Assembly (NCBI RefSeq): GCF_024979235.1
Contig: NZ_JANLCM010000002.1
Coordinates: 682,001-746,000, forward strand
Length of the DNA stretch: 64,000 bases
Direction of reading: 5' to 3'
Source: Herbiconiux aconitum
Lineage (GTDB): Bacteria; Actinomycetota; Actinomycetes; Actinomycetales; Microbacteriaceae
The translations under genes and the position numbers were made by a program. Shown piece after piece: positions 52,247 through 64,000 of this stretch (position 1 is its first letter; every line of letters begins with the position of its first letter). Under the pieces are notes generated by a model that saw nothing but the letters and a program-made list of their open reading frames with translations, was not told the origin of the DNA and did no database searches.

Positions 52247-53451
52247 CCGAGGACCTCCAGGCCGGGGAGACGCTTGCCCTCGAGGAATTCGAGACTGGCA
52301 CCGCCTCCGGTTGAGATGTGACCGAACTGGTCGTCGGAGAAACCGAGCGCACGAACGGCCGCCGCGGAATCTCCCCCGCCGACGACGCCGAGGCCGTCGA
52401 CTTCGGTGAGCGCCGCTGCGACTGCACGGGTGCCCTCGGCGAACGGGGCGAGCTCGAACACGCCCATCGGGCCGTTCCAGAACACGGTCCTCGAGTCGGC
52501 GATGACGCCTGCGAAGGTCTTCGCCGTGTCGGGCCCGATGTCGAGCCCCAGACCGGATGCGCCGAACGGCGTGTCTTCGATGGCGTCGGCCGCGGTGATG
52601 ACGGTCTCCGCATCGGCTCCGAACTTCGAGGCCACCACGACGTCGGTGGGCAGCACGATCTCGACGCCGAGTTCTTCGGCCTTGGCGAGATAGCCGCGCA
52701 CGGTGTCGAGCTGATCCTCTTCGAGGAGGCTGGAACCGACGGCGTGACCCTGAGCCTTGAGGAAGGTGAAGAGCATCCCGCCGCCGATCAGCAGCGTGTT
52801 CACCCGCGGGAGCAGGTGACCGATGACTCCGAGCTTGTCGGAGACCTTCGACCCACCGAGCACCACCGTGTAGGGGCGCTCGGGGTTCTCGGTGAGCTTG
52901 TCGAGCACCTCGAGCTCGGTCTGGATGAGCAGACCAGCGGCGCTCGGCAGCAGCTCGGCGAGGTCGTAGACGCTCGCCTGCTTGCGGTGCACGACGCCGA
53001 AGCCGTCGGACACGAAGGCGTCTCCGAATGCGGCCAGCTGCTCCGCGAACGCTCCCCGCACCGCGTCGTCCTTGCTGGTCTCCCCCGCATTGAAGCGGAG
53101 GTTCTCGAGCAGGGCGACGTCGCCGTCTTCCAGGCTGCCGACCGCATCCTGAGCCGCCTGCCCGACCGTGTCGTGTGCGAACACCACCGGCTTGCCGAGC
53201 AACTCACTGAGGCGCTGAGCCACCGGCTCCAGGGTGTACTTGGTGTCGGGGGCGCCGTCAGGGCGGCCGAGGTGGCTGACCACCACCACCCGGGCGCCCT
53301 GGTTGATCAGGGCGTTCAGGGTGGGCAGGCTCGCGCGCACGCGCCCATCGTCGGTGATGACCCCGTCCTTCACAGGAACGTTGAGGTCACACCGAACGAT
53401 GACGCGCTTGCCGGCGAGCGAACCCAGGGAGTCGAGAGTGCGGAGCGTCAC
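52237..53451 (-). CDS. pgk: Phosphoglycerate kinase
   Basis: A 404-residue glycolytic kinase that makes ATP and 3-phosphoglycerate. VIVRCDLNVPVKDG is the N-terminal signature; the ATP-binding region includes VLGGSKVSDKLGV, FWNGPMGVFE and VGGGDSAAAV. I prefer the GTG at 53451, which gives the usual N-terminus (T)LRTLDSLGSLAGK, over a TTG two codons upstream. It is between gapA and tpiA. Confidence 0.96.
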   Translation of the reverse strand: MTLRTLDSLGSLAGKRVIVRCDLNVPVKDGVITDDGRVRASLPTLNALINQGARVVVVSHLGRPDGAPDTKYTLEPVAQRLSELLGKPVVFAHDTVGQAAQDAVGSLEDGDVALLENLRFNAGETSKDDAVRGAFAEQLAAFGDAFVSDGFGVVHRKQASVYDLAELLPSAAGLLIQTELEVLDKLTENPERPYTVVLGGSKVSDKLGVIGHLLPRVNTLLIGGGMLFTFLKAQGHAVGSSLLEEDQLDTVRGYLAKAEELGVEIVLPTDVVVASKFGADAETVITAADAIEDTPFGASGLGLDIGPDTAKTFAGVIADSRTVFWNGPMGVFELAPFAEGTRAVAAALTEVDGLGVVGGGDSAAAVRALGFSDDQFGHISTGGGASLEFLEGKRLPGLEVLGWS

Positions 53452-53534
53452 ACGCAATCGCTTTCAGTAGAGCCGGCGGCGCAGCCGCAATGTGTCGAAC
53501 CTTGCGGGGGCGCCACCGGCTGGGTGGCATTGAC

Positions 53535-54644
<1,110 letters not shown>

Positions 54645-55268
54645 CTACGACAGTACCAGCAGGCCGGAGGTCTTCTCGCGGGCCGCGGAGAGGCGTTCGG
54701 CCACGTTCGCCCAGTTGGCGATGTTCCAGACGGCCTTGATGTAGTCGGCGCGCACGTTCAGGTAGTCGAGGTAGTAGGCGTGCTCCCAGACGTCGAGCAT
54801 GAACAGCGGCACGACGCCGAAGGGAATGTTGCCCTGCTGGTCGAAGAGCTGGAAGACGGTGATGTTGCCGCCGATCACGTCGTAGCCGAGCACAGCCCAG
54901 CCGGAGCCCTGGACACCCAGTGCCACGGCGGTGAAGTGGGCCTGGAACTTCTCGAACGAACCGAAGGCGTCGTTGATCGCCGCCGCGAGCTCGCCCTCGG
55001 GCGTCTGCGTGTCGGGGGTCAGGTTCGTCCAGAAGATGGAGTGGTTGACGTGGCCGCCGAGGTTGAACGCGAGGTCTTTCTCGAGTTTGTTGACGTTGGC
55101 GAGGTCGCCGGCTTCGCGAGCCGCGGCGAGCGAGGTGAGCGCGGTGTTCGCGCCCGCGACGTAGGTGGCGTGATGCTTGTCGTGATGGAGCTGCATGATC
55201 TTGCCGCTGATGTGCGGCTCGAGTGCCGCGTAGTCATACGGCAGTTCCGGCAGAGTGTACTCAGCCAT
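54645..55268 (-). CDS. sodA: Superoxide dismutase (Fe/Mn family)
   Basis: A 207-residue cytosolic superoxide dismutase. Metal ligands are His in QLHHDKHHATYV, His in NHSIFW, and Asp and His in LDVWEHAYYLDY. The residues around GSGWAVLGYD suggest Mn or cambialistic use. GAGGAG lies 9 nt before ATG 55268; longer frames extend through the whiA region and are not real. A separate promoter lies just upstream. Confidence 0.96.
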   Translation of the reverse strand: MAEYTLPELPYDYAALEPHISGKIMQLHHDKHHATYVAGANTALTSLAAAREAGDLANVNKLEKDLAFNLGGHVNHSIFWTNLTPDTQTPEGELAAAINDAFGSFEKFQAHFTAVALGVQGSGWAVLGYDVIGGNITVFQLFDQQGNIPFGVVPLFMLDVWEHAYYLDYLNVRADYIKAVWNIANWANVAERLSAAREKTSGLLVLS

Positions 55269-55332
55269 TGTGATGATCTCCTCGTGATAGAGGCCGCCGA
55301 CCCGATTCGCGGCGGCTGTGAGTGACCTCTCC

Positions 55333-55338
55333 AGTCTA
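55333..55338 (-). promoter_or_regulatory. -10 (TAGACT) of sodA
   Basis: TAGACT lies 64 nt before the sodA ATG. A TGATCC element 16 bp upstream overlaps the whiA stop codon and could be the -35. Confidence 0.5.
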
Positions 55339-55357
55339 TTGCGTTCCGCTGGGAGGA

Positions 55358-56335
55358 TCAGTCGTCGAGATCGGGAGGCAGGTTTGCTTCGGTGCCCGGG
55401 ATACCGAGGTCGGTGGCCTGCTTGTCGGCCATCGCCAGGAGGCGGCGGATGCGGCCGGCGATGGCGTCTTTCGTCATCGGCGGATCGGCATGATGGCCGA
55501 GCTCGTCGAGGCTGGAATCGCGGTGCGCCAGGCGCAACTCGCCCGCGTACTTCAGGTGCTCGGGGATGTCGTCGCCGAGGATCTCCATGGCCCGCTCGAC
55601 ACGTGCGCACGCGGCGACGGCGGCCTGCGCCGAACGCCGGAGGTTCGCGTCGTCGAAGTTCACCAGGCGGTTGGCTGTGGCCCGCACCTCGCGGCGCTGG
55701 CGCATCTCCTCCCACTTGGTGACCGTGTTCGCAGCACCCATGATGCCGAGCATCGCGGCGATCGCCTCACCGTCACGGATGACCACGCGATGCACTCCGC
55801 GCACCTCGCGCGCCTTCGTGGAGACGCCGAGCCGCGAGGCCGCGCCGACGAGGGCCATCGCGGCCTCGTTGCCGGGGCAGGTCACCTCGAGGGCCGCCGA
55901 GCGACCGGGGTCGGTCAACGATCCCGCGGCCAGGAATGCGCCCCGCCAGACGGCCGCGAGGTCGTCGCGGCCACCGGTGGTGAGACGATTCGGGAGCCCG
56001 CGGATCGGCCGGCGGCGCGCATCCAGCAGTCCGGTCTGGCGGGCCAGTGTCTCGCCGCCGTCGAGCACCCGCACCAGGTAGGTGCCTTCACGACGCACGC
56101 CCGAGGGCGCGATCATCGACACGTCACCCTTCACTCCGTAGAGCTCGGCGAGGTCGCGGAGCACGCGCTTCACGATGTCGGCGGTGTCGAGCTCGGCCTC
56201 GATCGCGATCCGCGAGGAGATCAGGTGCAGTCCCCCGGCGAACCGCAGGACCGTCGCGAGCTCGGCGGCCCGCACTGTCGTCTTACTGACCGCGACGCGG
56301 GCCAGTTCGTCTTTGACGTCGGCGGTGAGTGCCAA
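55358..56335 (-). CDS. whiA: Sporulation/cell-division regulator WhiA
   Basis: A 325-residue DNA-binding protein with an N-terminal LAGLIDADG-like domain (about residues 15 to 210) and a C-terminal helix-turn-helix ([20 protein letters not shown]). In Streptomyces it activates sporulation septation; non-sporulating actinobacteria keep it for cell division control. The start is TTG, with AAGG 8 nt upstream. It follows rapZ with no yvcK between. Confidence 0.94.
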   Translation of the reverse strand: MALTADVKDELARVAVSKTTVRAAELATVLRFAGGLHLISSRIAIEAELDTADIVKRVLRDLAELYGVKGDVSMIAPSGVRREGTYLVRVLDGGETLARQTGLLDARRRPIRGLPNRLTTGGRDDLAAVWRGAFLAAGSLTDPGRSAALEVTCPGNEAAMALVGAASRLGVSTKAREVRGVHRVVIRDGEAIAAMLGIMGAANTVTKWEEMRQRREVRATANRLVNFDDANLRRSAQAAVAACARVERAMEILGDDIPEHLKYAGELRLAHRDSSLDELGHHADPPMTKDAIAGRIRRLLAMADKQATDLGIPGTEANLPPDLDD

Positions 56336-56423
56336 TATGCAAACCTTCTTCTGTTGACGGGCATTCTTTCACGTGCTGTTCACCGAATGGGAGGAACACG
56401 AATCCCTCGCCCCGGCCGCGGAG

Positions 56424-57302
56424 TCACTCCCGACCGAGGTCGCGGTGTTTGACGTTCACGACGACCCCGGGGAACGTGCCGATCTTCTCGGCGAGTTCAC
56501 GCGCGATGGCGACGGAGCGGTGCTTGCCGCCCGTGCAGCCGATGGCGATGGTCGCGTGCCGCTTGTTCTCCCGCTGATACCCCGCGAGAACGGGTTCGAG
56601 TGCTTTGGCGTAGGCGTCGACGAACTCCCGCGCACCGGACTGGCCGAGCACGTATTCGCTCACGTCGGAGTCGAGGCCGGTGTGGGCGCGGAGCTCCGGC
56701 ACCCAGAACGGGTTCGGCAGGAACCGCGCGTCGGCGATCCCGTCGGCGTCGGTGGGAGCGCCGTACTTGAAACCGAAACTCATCACGGTCACCTGCACTC
56801 CCGCGGTGTCGGCGGCCGAGAACCGCTCCTGCACCACGGTGGCGAGCTGGTGGATGTTGAGATCGGAGGTGTCGATCACGATGTCGCTCGACTCGCGGAT
56901 GGGGCTCAGCCGCGAGCGCTCGGCGCCGATGCCGTCGAGCAGCGTGCCGTTGCCCTGCAGCGGATGGGGGCGCCGCACCTGCTCGAAGCGCCGCACCAGC
57001 GCTTGATCGGTGGCCTCGAGGAAGACAACGCGCAACTGGATGCCGCCACGGAGGTCTTTGATGATCTCCTGCAGGTCGGAGAAGAAGTCGCGACCGCGCA
57101 CATCCACCACGGCGGCGATGCGCGGCAGAGTCGACCCGGCGTGCTCGGCGAGATCGACCAGCGGCCGCAGCATCTGCGGCGGCAGATTGTCGACCACGTA
57201 CCAGCCGAGGTCTTCGAGGGCGTTGGCGACGGTCGAACGACCCGCACCGGACATGCCCGTGACGATCAGCACTTCCTGTTGCTGGGGTGGTTCCGGGGTC
57301 AT
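56424..57302 (-). CDS. rapZ: RNase adapter / nucleotide-binding protein RapZ family
   Basis: A 292-residue P-loop protein. Walker A is GMSGAGRST at residues 16 to 24, and the C-terminal domain has SFGFKYGAPTDADGIADARFLPNPF and IAIGCTGGKHRSV. In Escherichia coli RapZ controls glmZ RNA turnover; in actinobacteria its partner is unknown. It lies between uvrC and whiA. Confidence 0.93.
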   Translation of the reverse strand: MTPEPPQQQEVLIVTGMSGAGRSTVANALEDLGWYVVDNLPPQMLRPLVDLAEHAGSTLPRIAAVVDVRGRDFFSDLQEIIKDLRGGIQLRVVFLEATDQALVRRFEQVRRPHPLQGNGTLLDGIGAERSRLSPIRESSDIVIDTSDLNIHQLATVVQERFSAADTAGVQVTVMSFGFKYGAPTDADGIADARFLPNPFWVPELRAHTGLDSDVSEYVLGQSGAREFVDAYAKALEPVLAGYQRENKRHATIAIGCTGGKHRSVAIARELAEKIGTFPGVVVNVKHRDLGRE

Positions 57303-57337
57303 CGTGCGCTTTCGCTTCGAAATGGGATCGTGTGTCT

Positions 57338-57343
57338 AGCCTA
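57338..57343 (-). promoter_or_regulatory. -10 (TAGGCT) of rapZ-whiA
   Basis: TAGGCT lies 35 nt before the rapZ ATG in the 73-bp gap after uvrC. No clear ribosome binding site follows. Confidence 0.4.
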
Positions 57344-57375
57344 TCGACAGGAGTAGGCCTATCGGCACGGATCGG

Positions 57376-59307
57376 TCACCGAGACAGGGTCGAACGGATG
57401 CTCTCCGCCAGCGTCGGTCCGATTCCCTTGACCTCGGCGATGGCCGCCGAGTCGGCTTTCTTCAACTCCGACACCGAACCGAAGTGCTTCAGCAGCTCGC
57501 GCACCCGCGACGGGCCGAGCCCGGGAACCTCGCTCAGCACGCTCGAGATGTCGCGCTTGCGCCTGGCCCGCTGGTGGGTGATGGCGAAGCGGTGCGCTTC
57601 GTCTCGGATGCGCTGGATCATGAACAGGGCCTCGCTGCCGCGCGGCAGGATCACCGGGTAATCGGTGTCGGGCAGCCAGACCTCTTCGAGCCGCTTCGCG
57701 ATGCCGGCCAGGAAGATACCCTGCACCCCGGATTCCTCGAGGGCCCGCGCCGCCGCGTTCACCTGCGGCTGCCCGCCGTCGACGATGAGGAGATTCGGCG
57801 GGTAGGCGAACTTCTTCCTCCGCTCCTGCACGACCAGCTCCTCCGCAGTGCTCTCATCGGGGCCTTCGCCCTCGGTGAAGGTCTGGTCGGGAAGCGCCGA
57901 CGCATCCGTCGCAGCCTCGGCCGGCTGGTCTTTCAGGTAGGCCAGACGCCGCGTGATCACCTGGTAGATCGACTCGGTGTCGTCGGTTGAGTCGGCGATC
58001 GAGAAACGGCGGTACTGGTCTTTACGGGCCAGGCCGTCTTCGAACACCACCATCGAGGCGACGATGTTCGTGCCGGCCAGGTGCGAGACGTCGTAGCACT
58101 CCATCCGGAGCGGCGCATCCGTCATTCCCAGCGCCTCCTGGATGTCGGTGAGCGCCTGCGACCGCGCCACGAAGTCGGAGGAGCGGCGGGTCTTGTAGAG
58201 CATGAGGTTGTTCTTCGCGTTCATCGACGCGGTCTGCATGAGAGCGGCCTTCTCGCCGCGCTGCGCCGTGTGCAGCACGACCTTGCCCTTCGCGCGCCGC
58301 TCCCCCAGCCAGGTCTCGAGCTCGGCCGTGTCGTCGGGCAGGGCCGGCACGATGATCTCGCGGGGCGGCACATCGCCCTCGTAGGCCTGCTGCAGGATCG
58401 AGTCGACCAGTTCGGCGGTGTCGACGTCGATCTCTTTGTCGACCGTCCACGAACGCTCACCGCGGATGCGCCCACCGCGCACGATGAACTGCTGCACACT
58501 GGCGGCCAACTCGTCGTGCTCCACCCCGAAGACGTCGGCGTCGACACCGTCGCGCAGCACGACCGCGCTCTTCGCGAGCACGGCTTCCAGCGCCTGCAAC
58601 TGGTCGCGGTACTTCGCGGCCGCCTCGTAGTCCTGCCGCTCGGAGGCCTTCTTCATGTTCTTGCGCGCCGCCGTCACGAAGCGGGAGTCGCCGCCCGCCA
58701 TGAACGCCACGAAGTCGTCGACGATCTCGCGATGCTCCTCGATCGTCACCCGGCCGGAGCACGGGCCGCCGCAGCGACCGATCTGGCCCGGAAAACACGG
58801 CCGGCCGGTCTGCATCGCATGCTTGTAGCTCGAATCGGAGCAGGTGCGGATGGGGAACGCCTTGATCATCAAGTCGATGGTGTCTTTCACCGCCCAGATC
58901 TTCGGGTAGGGCCCGAAGTAACGGGCGCCCTTGATGCGATGGTTGCGCGTCACCATCACCCGCGGTGCCTCGTCGCCCAGCGTCACCGCCATGAAGGGGT
59001 AGGTCTTGTCGTCACGGAATTTGACGTTGAAGGGCGGGTCGAACTCCTTGATCCAGGTGTATTCGAGCTGCAGCGACTCGACATCCGTCGCCACCACCGT
59101 CCACTCCACGCCCGCGGCCGTGGTGACCATGCGCCGGGTGCGTTCGTGCAGGCTGCGGAGGGGTGCGAAGTAGTTGCTGAGACGCGCCCGGAGGTTCTTC
59201 GCCTTGCCGACGTAGAGCACGCGCCCGGATGCGTCTTTGAAACGATAGACGCCTGGTTGCGTGGGGATCTCCCCCGCTTTCGGGCGGTACGAAACAGTGT
59301 TTGCCAT
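57376..59307 (-). CDS. uvrC: Excinuclease ABC subunit UvrC
   Basis: A 643-residue nuclease that makes both incisions in nucleotide excision repair. The GIY-YIG domain begins [24 protein letters not shown] Cys-rich segment [14 protein letters not shown], a UVR motif near residue 210, the RNase H-like domain with [11 protein letters not shown] and [14 protein letters not shown], and C-terminal helix-hairpin-helix repeats ([18 protein letters not shown]) follow. I chose ATG 59307; the 11-residue upstream extension has no support. Confidence 0.96.
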   Translation of the reverse strand: MANTVSYRPKAGEIPTQPGVYRFKDASGRVLYVGKAKNLRARLSNYFAPLRSLHERTRRMVTTAAGVEWTVVATDVESLQLEYTWIKEFDPPFNVKFRDDKTYPFMAVTLGDEAPRVMVTRNHRIKGARYFGPYPKIWAVKDTIDLMIKAFPIRTCSDSSYKHAMQTGRPCFPGQIGRCGGPCSGRVTIEEHREIVDDFVAFMAGGDSRFVTAARKNMKKASERQDYEAAAKYRDQLQALEAVLAKSAVVLRDGVDADVFGVEHDELAASVQQFIVRGGRIRGERSWTVDKEIDVDTAELVDSILQQAYEGDVPPREIIVPALPDDTAELETWLGERRAKGKVVLHTAQRGEKAALMQTASMNAKNNLMLYKTRRSSDFVARSQALTDIQEALGMTDAPLRMECYDVSHLAGTNIVASMVVFEDGLARKDQYRRFSIADSTDDTESIYQVITRRLAYLKDQPAEAATDASALPDQTFTEGEGPDESTAEELVVQERRKKFAYPPNLLIVDGGQPQVNAAARALEESGVQGIFLAGIAKRLEEVWLPDTDYPVILPRGSEALFMIQRIRDEAHRFAITHQRARRKRDISSVLSEVPGLGPSRVRELLKHFGSVSELKKADSAAIAEVKGIGPTLAESIRSTLSR

Positions 59308-59398
59308 GGTTGATCCAATTCTCGCATCCGGCGCCGACATCGAGCGCGTCTACGATCGGTGTGGAGTACGCGATGAGCGGACAGGAAGCAGGTGCGTG

Positions 59399-60769
59399 AT
59401 GGGTGTCAAGCGTCGACAACCTCGGCGACCCGTGCGTCGGAGCGCGGCCGGCTCGACGGCGACCGCCACGAAGGCCGTCTTGATCGCCTTCGAGCGCTGG
59501 TATGCGCGGCACCTGGTGTCCGTCGGAGACGACCACCTTCCGACCGACCGGACCGTTGCGCTGCTCAGCGATCTCTTCGACCGTAGCCGGGGCGCGCTGC
59601 ACGCCCCGACCGCCCCGGTGCTTGAGGGCCTGCTCGCCGGCATCGACGACGATCCCGAGCGCGCAGGCGAGCTGCCGGATGTCATCCAGACGCTCGAGCA
59701 CTACCTCGACTTCGCCGTGGAGACCGGCTCCTGGTCGGGCACCGACGATGAGATCGACGAGAGCGCGGAGCTCCTCGAAGTTGCGTTCGAACTGAGCACG
59801 GCGCTGCTCGGGTTCCTCGTGGACTCCCTCGACGAGGTCGAAGACGTTCCGGTGGATCGAGCCCGCGCTGCCCTGGAGACCCTGGCCCCGCCTTTGCGCA
59901 CGCCTGAAGCGCTGCTCGGGCGTCTGCGGGACGTTCTCGGAGGCGTCGATTCGACCGAACCGGGCGACGTGGCGGTTCAACGCGTCATCGGTCTGCTCTG
60001 CGTGGCCGTCGATCCGGGCTTGCTGCCAGAGAGGTCGGAGAAGCGCATCCAGGCGATGCTCGACACCGCAGCCGGTGCCACCGTCGACCAGGCCCGAATG
60101 GCCGACGTCGACACGACACGGATGCTGGCCCTCCTCGAGGGGGACGGGCTGATCGAACGGGTCAAGACGTCGGGAATCGACCGCTTCGAGACGCCGGAGG
60201 ACCTGCGACCGGCACTGGCCGATGCGGTCGTGGAGATCGCCGACGAGTTGGGCCTCCTCGACGACGACGTGATCAATCCGCACCCGGCCGGAACCGCCCT
60301 GCAGGTGAAGGTCGCCGTCGTCGGCACGGAGCCGGCCGAATGGCGACGGCTGCTGCTGGCCGCCGAGTCCGATCTCGGAGAGCTGCACCTCGCCGCCCAG
60401 CTGAGCCTGGATTGGCCGAACGAGGAGCCCCACGAGTTCACGGTGGCGGGCGAGCCCGACACCGTGTTCACGTCCTTCGGCCGGGTCACGAGCGATGCCT
60501 CTGCCGGAGCGGGCGTCGGGGTCGTTGCCGACACGGATGACGCTGAAGACGATCGGATCGACGAGAACGACGTGCAACTCGGCGAGCTGCTCATCGACGT
60601 CGGAGACGAGATCGAGTATCGCTACGGTGTCGAACCGCGTCGGCTGGTCATCAGGCTGGAGCGGATCGGAGAACCCGATGGCGGCCCGCTCCCCCGCTGC
60701 GTGGGAGCAACGGCCGGCATCGACCTCGTCGAGGCCGACGGACTCCTCGCGTCGCTCCGGCTGCGCTGA
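59399..60769 (+). CDS. Uncharacterised protein with PRiA4_ORF3-like C-terminus
   Basis: A 456-residue acidic protein. Residues about 301 to 440 resemble the plasmid pRiA4b ORF3-like fold (LQVKVAVVGTEPAEWRRLLL ... HEFTV ... LGELLIDVGDEIEYRY), but the usual DFGD motif is not conserved. The first 30 residues are very basic, and residues 30 to 290 are helical with no family I recognise. It is divergent from uvrC and converges with uvrA. ATG 59399 has AGGAAG about 12 nt upstream. The function is unknown. Confidence 0.7.
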   Translation: MGVKRRQPRRPVRRSAAGSTATATKAVLIAFERWYARHLVSVGDDHLPTDRTVALLSDLFDRSRGALHAPTAPVLEGLLAGIDDDPERAGELPDVIQTLEHYLDFAVETGSWSGTDDEIDESAELLEVAFELSTALLGFLVDSLDEVEDVPVDRARAALETLAPPLRTPEALLGRLRDVLGGVDSTEPGDVAVQRVIGLLCVAVDPGLLPERSEKRIQAMLDTAAGATVDQARMADVDTTRMLALLEGDGLIERVKTSGIDRFETPEDLRPALADAVVEIADELGLLDDDVINPHPAGTALQVKVAVVGTEPAEWRRLLLAAESDLGELHLAAQLSLDWPNEEPHEFTVAGEPDTVFTSFGRVTSDASAGAGVGVVADTDDAEDDRIDENDVQLGELLIDVGDEIEYRYGVEPRRLVIRLERIGEPDGGPLPRCVGATAGIDLVEADGLLASLRLR

Positions 60770-60800
60770 CCGCGTGCGCTGACCTCGTGCGCTGACCGCG
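60762..60800 (+). repeat. 13-bp tandem repeat at the 3' end of the PRiA4-like gene
   Basis: Three copies of TGCGCTGACCGCG (the middle with one change) start inside the last codons. The TGA stop lies in the first unit, so the extra units add in-frame or out-of-frame stops downstream. Confidence 0.85.
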
Positions 60801-60822
60801 TGAGCAGGCCACTCGCGACGGG

Positions 60823-63765
<2,943 letters not shown>

Positions 63766-63771
63766 CCCGAA

Positions 63772-63777
63772 AGTCTA
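63772..63777 (-). promoter_or_regulatory. Leaderless -10 (TAGACT) of uvrA
   Basis: TAGACT ends 6 nt before the uvrA GTG at 63765. No LexA-type operator (CGAAC-N4-GTTCG) is seen in the 120-bp gap from uvrB. Confidence 0.55.
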
Positions 63778-63885
63778 TGTCGACCCTCCGACACTGGCGT
63801 CGGATTACGCTCACGGCAACATCGCCCGCCGCGGATTGGCGGGAATCTCGGCCCCGCGCATCCGGTCGTTTCCCAGCGAAGGGGG

Positions 63886-64000
63886 TCAGCTGATGTGGCC
63901 GGCCTTCTCCATCTGCCGGAGTTCGCGCTTGAGCTCGGAGACCTCGTCGCGCAGTCGCCCGGCCAGCTCGAACTTGAGTTCGGCCGCCGCCTCGAGCATC
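63886..64000 (-). CDS. uvrB: Excinuclease ABC subunit UvrB, C-terminal end (partial)
   Basis: The last 37 codons of a gene that enters from the right edge. The peptide MLEAAAELKFELAGRLRDEV, followed by SELKRELRQME, is the UVR domain at the C-terminus of UvrB, which contacts UvrC. uvrB directly upstream of uvrA is a common order in actinobacteria. The rest of the gene lies outside the window. Confidence 0.85.
   Translation of the reverse strand, partial: MLEAAAELKFELAGRLRDEVSELKRELRQMEKAGHIS

Overview
The window is high-GC chromosomal DNA of an actinobacterium, most likely order Micrococcales and family Microbacteriaceae. Markers are the mycothiol ligase MshC, the RNA polymerase-binding protein RbpA, WhiA, the OpcA/Zwf pair, actinobacterial gene orders and many TAnnnT -10 hexamers only 6 to 8 nt before a start codon (apparently leaderless transcripts). 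The family assignment is inference. No plasmid, prophage, insertion sequence, CRISPR array or rRNA was found. I annotate 62 coding regions, including one cut off at the right edge, and one tRNA.

Region 1 (1 to about 10.1 kb) is a housekeeping block with the same order as mycobacterial Rv2118c to Rv2141c: FKBP-like lipoprotein, TrmI tRNA methyltransferase, HAD phosphatase, PAC2 protein, mshC, uppP and an M20 peptidase. A tRNA-Leu(GAG), a DUF1269 membrane protein, and a molybdopterin oxidoreductase next to a flavin reductase follow. Region 2 (10.5 to 25.5 kb) is mixed: VOC protein, POT peptide transporter, DEAD/DEAH helicase, SGNH hydrolase, D,D-carboxypeptidase, amino-acid permease, SpoU rRNA/tRNA methyltransferase, sirtuin, histidine phosphatase, glycosyltransferase, alpha/beta hydrolase, trehalose synthase and a DEDD exonuclease with an unusual N-terminal extension. 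Region 3 (25.9 to 32.8 kb) holds bL31B, an ABC ATPase, divergent glgA/glgC, serB, fabG and a DUF3099-small protein-SURF1 operon.

Region 4 (32.8 to 64 kb) is largely the conserved actinobacterial block that contains sufBDC, ctaA/ctaB, the pentose-phosphate operon tkt-tal-pgi-zwf-opcA-pgl, and on the facing strand gapA-pgk-tpiA-secG-rbpA, sodA, whiA-rapZ-uvrC and uvrA-uvrB. The two central-carbon operons converge at about 50.1 to 50.7 kb, so glycolysis and NADPH generation genes sit back to back.

The most distinctive non-coding signal is an interspersed repeat family. Eight copies of a half-module of about 55 bp lie in five gaps (3.8, 10.1, 25.5, 27.1 and 50.1 kb), which are exactly the five largest intergenic gaps. 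Four of the five separate convergent genes. Each half-module is capped by one of two hairpin types and usually occurs as an inverted pair around a variable centre. Two copies in opposite orientation bracket the mshC to reductase segment. A second class of long palindromes brackets the DUF559-type gene at 34.7 to 35.5 kb. These repeats, rather than any gene cluster, are the best candidate here for something undescribed.
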